NCBI GenBank assembly: GCA_031119595.1 | Contig: JAVHXX010000125.1 | Span: forward strand, 1 to 10,006 | Length of the DNA stretch: 10,006 bases | Direction: 5' to 3' | Source: Patulibacter sp. | GTDB taxonomy: Bacteria; Actinomycetota; Thermoleophilia; Solirubrobacterales; Solirubrobacteraceae | In this document: positions 6,603 to 10,006 of the stretch, one piece after another | Layout of the letters: every line of letters begins with the position of its first letter | Position numbering within the stretch: the stretch's first letter is position 1 | The notes under the pieces: generated by a model | Databases searched by the model: none | The model's input: the letters and a program-made list of their open reading frames with translations, nothing else | What the model was told of the DNA's origin: nothing | Translations under genes and position numbers: made by a program

Positions 6603-6608
6603 ACTCTA
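6603..6608 (-). promoter_or_regulatory. -10-like TAGAGT before the tetR-type gene
   Basis: On the minus strand TAGAGT ends exactly 6 bases before GTG 6596. That is the spacing expected if transcription starts at the start codon itself (leaderless mRNA). The GAGG in between is too close to serve as a normal Shine-Dalgarno. No clear -35 was seen. Confidence 0.45.
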
Positions 6609-6621
6609 CGCTCGTGTAACC

Positions 6622-6642
6622 GCCCCGCGACCGGTCCGGGGC
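6622..6642. terminator. Hairpin between kinase gene end and tetR start
   Basis: GCCCCG (6622-6627) pairs with CGGGGC (6637-6642) over a 9-base loop that contains the palindrome GACCGGTC (6629-6636). It lies 21 bases beyond the kinase stop and over the expected -35 region of the tetR promoter. It may be a terminator for the kinase gene or an operator for TetR autoregulation. Confidence 0.3.
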
Positions 6643-6663
6643 ACGTTCCGCGTGAGCCCGATT

Positions 6664-7746
6664 TCACGCGGCGAGCGGCAGGTCGACGACCACGCGCGTG
6701 CCTTCGCCCACGGGCGATTCGACCTCGAAGGACCCGCCGAGCGCGGAGACCCGGTCGGCCAGGCCACCGAGGCCATGACCCGGAACGGCGTGCGCGCCGC
6801 CGGGACCGTCGTCGGCGACGGTGAGGCGCATCGTGCCCGGCGAGGCGACCACCTCGACCCGGGCGTGGGTGGCGCCGCCGGCGTGCTTGATCACGTTCGC
6901 GAGGGCCTCGGTGACGACGAAGTACGCGGCGACCTCGACCGCCTCCGGGAAGCGCTCGTCGGCGATCGCGAGGTCGACCGGGAGCGGCACCCGCGCGGTG
7001 ATCGACTCGACTGCGGCGCTCAGCCCGCGGTTCGTGAGGATCGCGGGGTGGATGCCGGCGGCGAGTTCCCGGAGGTCCTCGATGGCGCCACGCACCTCGC
7101 GGATCGCGGTGGCGCGGGCAGCCTCGCGCTCGGCGGGGTCGTCGCTGGAGTGCTTGCCGTCCTGGAGGAGGAGCAGGGCGTGGAGCAGCCGTTGCTGGGC
7201 GCCGTCGTGGAGGTCGCGGCCGAGGCGGCGGCGTTCGGCGTCCATGGCGGTGAGGATGCGCGTCCGCGAGGCCTCGAGCTCCTGGGCCCGCGCGCGCTCC
7301 GCCGCCTCGCGGCGCTTGATCTCCTCGCTCGCGAGGCGGTCGCTGACATCCCGGAACACCACGACCGCGCCGCGGCCCTGGTCGGTCGCGAGCGGCGCCG
7401 ACGAGTACGCCACCGGCACCATGCGGCCGTCGCGGCGCGTGAACCAGTCGAGCTCCTCGCGGACCGTCTCGCCGGTCGACCGGGGCCGCAGCATCGGGCA
7501 CTCCTCCGCGGGGAACGGCGAGCCGTCGCGATGCTGGTAGTGGATCGTCTCGTGGCTGATCTTCCCGATGAGTTCCTCGGGCAGGTCGTAGCCGAGGATC
7601 CGCAGCGCCGCCGGGTTCAGGAACTGCACGCGGCCGTCGGGGTCGACGAGGTAGATCGCGTCGTCGACGCTCTCGATGAGTGCCTCGATCAGGTCGTGGG
7701 CGTCCGACCCGACGTTCAGGTTCACCGCGCGTGGCGTCGACTCCAT
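6664..7746 (-). CDS. Soluble PAS-domain sensor histidine kinase, HisKA_3 (NarL/DesK-type)
   Basis: A 360-residue kinase with no membrane segment, so it probably senses a cytoplasmic signal. A PAS domain covers about residues 16-136, containing LVDPDGRVQFLNPAALRILGY (33-53) and a HYQHRDGSPFPAEECPM stretch (69-85). A short coiled coil (137-170) leads to the HisKA_3 dimerisation helix with ERRRLGRDLHDGAQQRLL, where His180 is the phosphate acceptor. The ATPase domain has the N box TEALANVIKHA (279-289), the G1 motif VADDGPGG (310-317) and the G2 motif GHGLGG (323-328). All required motifs are present. Start ATG 7746 is favoured because TACCGT stands nine bases before it. The likely partner is the NarL-type regulator at 8253-8912 on the same strand, 506 bases upstream and separated by a tautomerase gene. 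Confidence 0.93.
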   Translation of the reverse strand: MESTPRAVNLNVGSDAHDLIEALIESVDDAIYLVDPDGRVQFLNPAALRILGYDLPEELIGKISHETIHYQHRDGSPFPAEECPMLRPRSTGETVREELDWFTRRDGRMVPVAYSSAPLATDQGRGAVVVFRDVSDRLASEEIKRREAAERARAQELEASRTRILTAMDAERRRLGRDLHDGAQQRLLHALLLLQDGKHSSDDPAEREAARATAIREVRGAIEDLRELAAGIHPAILTNRGLSAAVESITARVPLPVDLAIADERFPEAVEVAAYFVVTEALANVIKHAGGATHARVEVVASPGTMRLTVADDGPGGAHAVPGHGLGGLADRVSALGGSFEVESPVGEGTRVVVDLPLAA

Positions 7747-7755
7747 GGGTCCGTC

Positions 7756-7761
7756 ACGGTA
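7756..7761 (-). promoter_or_regulatory. -10-like TACCGT before the histidine kinase gene
   Basis: On the minus strand TACCGT ends 9 bases before ATG 7746. There is no Shine-Dalgarno sequence. This implies that the kinase is transcribed separately from the response regulator. Confidence 0.4.
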
Positions 7762-7973
7762 GGCCCGCGGCCGCGCCAGCGCTCCGGCCCGGTGCCCAAG
7801 AAGCGCGTCGTCCGACGCTCCACGTGGATAGGAGGCCGTCGCGGGCGTTGGAGCGCGGCGCGTGACGGAGTGCGACGGAGCCGGGCCGTCGCGTTACGGG
7901 GGCAGGCCGTTGCGCCGCGGGGCGGTCCGTCGGGCGGTGCCGGTCAGCCGTGGGCGGGGCACGGCTGGCGCGC

Positions 7974-7979
7974 TAGCGT
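7974..7979 (+). promoter_or_regulatory. -10-like TAGCGT before the tautomerase gene
   Basis: TAGCGT ends 7 bases before ATG 7987, again with no Shine-Dalgarno sequence. Its context CTAGCGTC resembles the motif before the response regulator gene (TTAGCGTC). Confidence 0.45.
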
Positions 7980-7986
7980 CACCGCC

Positions 7987-8226
7987 ATGCCAGTCGTCCG
8001 GGTCGATCTCCTCGAAGGCCGCACGGTCGAACAGAAGCGCAAGCTCGCCGCCGCGATCACCGACGTGGTCGTGGAGCACGCCGACGTCGCCGCCAGCCAG
8101 GTCCGGGTCGTCTTCACCGACCACGCCCCGGAGAACTGGGCCGTCGGCGGCGAACTCATCAAGGACCGCCGCGCGAAGGCGGCAGCCGAGGCGGCCCAGG
8201 CCGGCCTCGACGGCCACGGCAGCTGA
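7987..8226 (+). CDS. 4-oxalocrotonate tautomerase-family protein
   Basis: A 79-residue small enzyme of the tautomerase superfamily, which uses an N-terminal proline as base after Met removal. The chain starts M-P-V-V-R-V-D, giving the expected Pro1. In mature numbering Arg11 and Arg39, the substrate-binding arginines of 4-oxalocrotonate tautomerase, are both present, and Trp50 stands at the place of Phe50, inside the family-typical ENWAVGGELI. The C terminus is about 16 residues longer than the classic 62-residue enzyme, mostly Ala/Lys-rich helix (DRRAKAAAEAAQAGLDG). These enzymes are usually homohexamers. Without a catechol meta-cleavage cluster nearby, the substrate is unknown. It lies on the opposite strand between the two genes of a two-component pair and converges with the response regulator, 26 bases between stops. 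Confidence 0.9.
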   Translation: MPVVRVDLLEGRTVEQKRKLAAAITDVVVEHADVAASQVRVVFTDHAPENWAVGGELIKDRRAKAAAEAAQAGLDGHGS

Positions 8227-8237
8227 GACCGAGAGGC

Positions 8238-8257
8238 GCTGGCGCCCGGGCGCTAGC
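8238..8257. terminator. Possible bidirectional terminator between tautomerase and response regulator
   Basis: GCTGGCG (8238-8244) pairs with CGCTAGC (8251-8257), one G-T pair, around CCCGGG. The central GCGCCCGGGCGC (8242-8253) is a perfect palindrome. It fills the gap between two converging genes and overlaps the response-regulator stop. Confidence 0.35.
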
Positions 8258-8912
8258 TCGCGCGCAGGTGCGTGAGCACCGCCATCACCCGGCGGTGTTC
8301 GGCGCGCTCCTGCCCGACGCCGAGCTTCGTGAAGACGTTGCTCGCATGCTTCTCGACGACGGTCGCGGAGATGTCGAGCTCGGCGGCGATGCCCGGATTC
8401 GAGCGGCCCGCGGCCATGAGCTCGAGCACCTGGCGCTCGCGTGGGGTGAGGAGGTCGAGCTTGGAATCGCGACGGCGACGCCCGATCATCCGCGAGACCA
8501 CCTCGGCATCGAGCGCGGAGCCTCCGGCCGCGACGCGCCGGACGTCCTGGGTGAAGGACTCCACGTCGGCGATGCGGTCCTTCAGGAGGTAACCGACGCC
8601 GCCCGCGTCACCGCCGACCAGGTCGAGCGCGTACCGCTCCTCCACGAACTGCGACAGCACGAGCACGCCGATCTCCGGGAACTCCCCGCGGATCGCGAGC
8701 GCGGCACGCACGCCGTCGTCGGTGAGGTCCGGCGGCATCTGCACGTCGATGATGGCGACGTCCGGGCGGTGCTCCCGCACGGCCTCCAGCAGCGCCACCG
8801 CGTCGCCCGCCTGCGCGACCACCTCGAAGCCCGCGTCGGTGAGCAGCCGGACCATCCCCTCGCGCAGGAGCACCTGGTCCTCCCCCACCACGATCCGCAG
8901 CTCCTCCGGCAT
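8253..8912 (-). CDS. NarL/FixJ-family response regulator (REC-LuxR)
   Basis: A 219-residue two-domain regulator of standard length. The receiver domain (about 5-125) has the acidic pair Glu11/Asp12, the phosphorylation site Asp56 in VAIIDVQMP, Ser87 in LVLSQF and Lys111 in YLLKD. A LuxR-type helix-turn-helix follows at about 154-200: LTPRERQVLELMAAGRSNPGIAAELDISATVVEKHASNVFTKLGV. Phosphorylation probably drives dimerisation and DNA binding. The open frame runs upstream to 9821, but that part is antisense to the deacetylase gene. ATG 8912 begins MPEELRIVVGEDQ, a typical start, with TAGCGT seven bases before it. The PAS kinase at 6664-7746 is the probable partner. The divergent deacetylase at 9066 shares the 153-base upstream region and is a candidate target. 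Confidence 0.95.
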   Translation of the reverse strand: MPEELRIVVGEDQVLLREGMVRLLTDAGFEVVAQAGDAVALLEAVREHRPDVAIIDVQMPPDLTDDGVRAALAIRGEFPEIGVLVLSQFVEERYALDLVGGDAGGVGYLLKDRIADVESFTQDVRRVAAGGSALDAEVVSRMIGRRRRDSKLDLLTPRERQVLELMAAGRSNPGIAAELDISATVVEKHASNVFTKLGVGQERAEHRRVMAVLTHLRAS

Positions 8913-8919
8913 GCCCGGG

Positions 8920-8925
8920 ACGCTA
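8920..8925 (-). promoter_or_regulatory. -10-like TAGCGT before the response regulator gene
   Basis: On the minus strand TAGCGT ends 7 bases before ATG 8912, and no Shine-Dalgarno sequence is present. This is one half of a divergent promoter region shared with the deacetylase gene. Confidence 0.45.
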
Positions 8926-8987
8926 ACCGCGCCACGCCGTCGCGACCCCCTCCCGATGTCCAAAGGGGCGCTCGCCGCTGGCCCGGT

Positions 8988-9008
8988 GCACCGCGGCCCG
9001 GGCGGTGC
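8988..9008. promoter_or_regulatory. Inverted repeat in the divergent response-regulator/deacetylase region
   Basis: GCACCG (8988-8993) and CGGTGC (9003-9008) form a perfect inverted repeat with a 9-base spacer, next to the palindrome GGTGCACC (8985-8992). The site lies about 45 bases upstream of the deacetylase -10-like motif and could bind the LuxR-type regulator. In such GC-rich DNA, chance is also possible. Confidence 0.25.
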
Positions 9009-9050
9009 CGCGCCCCGTTGCCCGGCGCATCCGCGAGGGGTGGCGGTCGG

Positions 9051-9056
9051 TAGGGT
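9051..9056 (+). promoter_or_regulatory. -10-like TAGGGT before the deacetylase gene
   Basis: TAGGGT ends 9 bases before ATG 9066, in the context GGTAGGGTC, with no Shine-Dalgarno sequence in between. It suggests a leader of at most a few bases. Confidence 0.45.
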
Positions 9057-9065
9057 CCGCGAGCG

Positions 9066-10006
9066 ATGGCGGGGCGCAGAACTCGGGTGGCGACCGTCGT
9101 CGTGCTGGTCGCAGCGGTGGTCGTGATCGCCGCGAACATCGGCCTCGCCCTCGGCCGCCATCACGGCTCGGACGCCCCGTCGACCGCCAGCGCCGGCCGC
9201 AGCTCGGCGCACCGTACGCACCACACCGGGGGGAGCGGCGCCGACACCACCACGAAGCTCGCGGCCAGTGCGCACGCCGACTCGGCGGCCGTCGCCTCGG
9301 CGACCACCCCCGCGACCGACCCCCGCAACCCGTCCTCCTGGACGCGCACCGGCGCCGCAGCGCGCCGCACCCCCGTACCGATCCTCATGTACCACCTGGT
9401 CGCCGCGGCGCCCGCGGGCACCGCGTACCCGGGCCTGTGGGTGCCGCCGACCCTGCTGCGCGAGCAGGTCGCCGCGCTCCGGAAGGCCGGCTTCGTGGGC
9501 GTCACGCTCGGCGAGGCCTGGGACGCCTGGCACGGCGACGGCCGGCTCCCCGCCCACCCGGTGGTCCTCAGCTTCGACGACGGCGACATCTCCCAGGCGC
9601 TCGGCGCCGGCCCGGTCCTGAAGGCCGCCGGCTGGCCCGGCGTGCTCAACCTCGCGACCGGCCACCTCGGCCCGGGCGGCCTGCCGATGTGGGGCGCCCG
9701 GCGCCTGATCGAGCAGGGCTGGGAGATCGACTCCCACACCATCGACCACCTCGACGTGACCACGCTCGACGCCACCGCGCTGCGACACCAGCTCGTCGGG
9801 TCGAAGGCCCGGATCAAGCACCAGCTCGGGGTCGACGCGCGCTTCTTCTGCTACCCCGCGGGCCGCAACGACGCCACCGCCCAGGCCGCCGTGAAGGCCG
9901 CCGGGTACGTGGCGGCGACCACCGTCGAGCCGGGCATCGCGACGAGTTCCGACGCTCCGTTCACGCTCCCGCGCATCCGCGTCGAACCGACGACCACGCC
10001 GACCGA
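9066..10006 (+). CDS. NodB-family polysaccharide deacetylase, membrane-anchored (3'-truncated by window)
   Basis: 313 residues are visible and the frame runs off the window end. Residues 1-6 are basic (MAGRRT), followed by one hydrophobic stretch (about 7-29), a signal anchor or uncleaved signal peptide, so the enzyme probably acts outside the membrane. A low-complexity Ser/Thr/Ala/His linker (about 30-100) spans the wall. The catalytic domain starts at PVPILMYHLV, a hallmark of this deacetylase group. Motif 1 is LSFDDG, with the catalytic and metal-binding Asp pair. Motif 2 is DSHTIDH, giving the two metal-binding His. Motif 3 is FFCYPAGRND. A later LPRIRV matches the conserved Arg segment. 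Later motifs lie partly outside. The family removes N- or O-acetyl groups from cell-wall or exopolysaccharides. The exact substrate is unknown. It is divergent from the response regulator gene, which may control it. Confidence 0.93.
   Translation, partial: MAGRRTRVATVVVLVAAVVVIAANIGLALGRHHGSDAPSTASAGRSSAHRTHHTGGSGADTTTKLAASAHADSAAVASATTPATDPRNPSSWTRTGAAARRTPVPILMYHLVAAAPAGTAYPGLWVPPTLLREQVAALRKAGFVGVTLGEAWDAWHGDGRLPAHPVVLSFDDGDISQALGAGPVLKAAGWPGVLNLATGHLGPGGLPMWGARRLIEQGWEIDSHTIDHLDVTTLDATALRHQLVGSKARIKHQLGVDARFFCYPAGRNDATAQAAVKAAGYVAATTVEPGIATSSDAPFTLPRIRVEPTTTPT

Noticed and set aside
7830..7835. AGGAGG, a strong Shine-Dalgarno-like sequence
   Set aside because: The only start codon at a usable distance (TTG 7848) meets a stop after a few codons, so no gene is attached.
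6310..8226. 638-residue plus-strand frame ending in the tautomerase
   Set aside because: Everything before 7987 is antisense to the TetR and kinase genes and low in complexity. Only the last 79 residues are the tautomerase, with proline following its own ATG.
8913..9821. N-terminal extension of the response regulator frame
   Set aside because: Antisense to the deacetylase gene, with no domain. The receiver domain begins right after ATG 8912.

Overview
The window comes from a very GC-rich bacterium, with strong G/C bias at third codon positions and long spurious antisense open frames. Protein styles (NarL/LuxR two-component pair, DHA2 transporter with an HxlR regulator, TetR regulator) and TAnnnT motifs placed 6-10 bases before many start codons point to Actinomycetota, possibly a Thermoleophilia/Solirubrobacterales-like lineage. 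That placement is an impression and was not computed. The content is ordinary chromosomal housekeeping and regulation. No mobile element, CRISPR array, rRNA or tRNA was recognised.

Layout. 1-1055 (+): the 3' part of a thiamine-phosphate synthase whose reading frame continues into a four-helix membrane domain. 1098-2471 (+): a complete dihydrolipoyl dehydrogenase, followed by a strong hairpin. 2548-3295 (-): two unrecognised open frames, one of 46 and one of 192 residues, preceded by a cluster of nested inverted repeats in a relatively AT-rich patch. 3296-3773 holds no convincing gene but contains that control region, a GC-rich direct repeat and a perfect 14-bp hairpin. 3774-5285 (-) and 5392-5898 (+): a divergent pair made of a 14-helix-type DHA2 drug exporter and an HxlR regulator, with a large imperfect palindrome between them. 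5961-6596 (-): a TetR regulator. 6664-7746 (-) and 8253-8912 (-): a soluble PAS/HisKA_3 histidine kinase and a NarL-type response regulator, separated by an oppositely oriented 4-oxalocrotonate-tautomerase-like gene (7987-8226, +). 9066-10006 (+): a membrane-anchored NodB-type polysaccharide deacetylase cut by the window end.

How the parts fit. The HxlR/DHA2 pair looks like a self-contained efflux switch, with the regulator probably binding the shared palindrome. The kinase and response regulator are the likely partners of one two-component system despite the inserted tautomerase. The response regulator is divergent from the deacetylase, so the deacetylase is a possible target. ThiE and Lpd are adjacent on one strand, but Lpd seems to have its own start signal.

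The most interesting signals are the ThiE-membrane fusion, the repeated TAnnnT-near-start-codon architecture that suggests widespread leaderless transcription, the divergent operator palindrome, and the unrecognised 46/192-residue pair with its palindromic control region. I did not find a clear novel multi-gene system.
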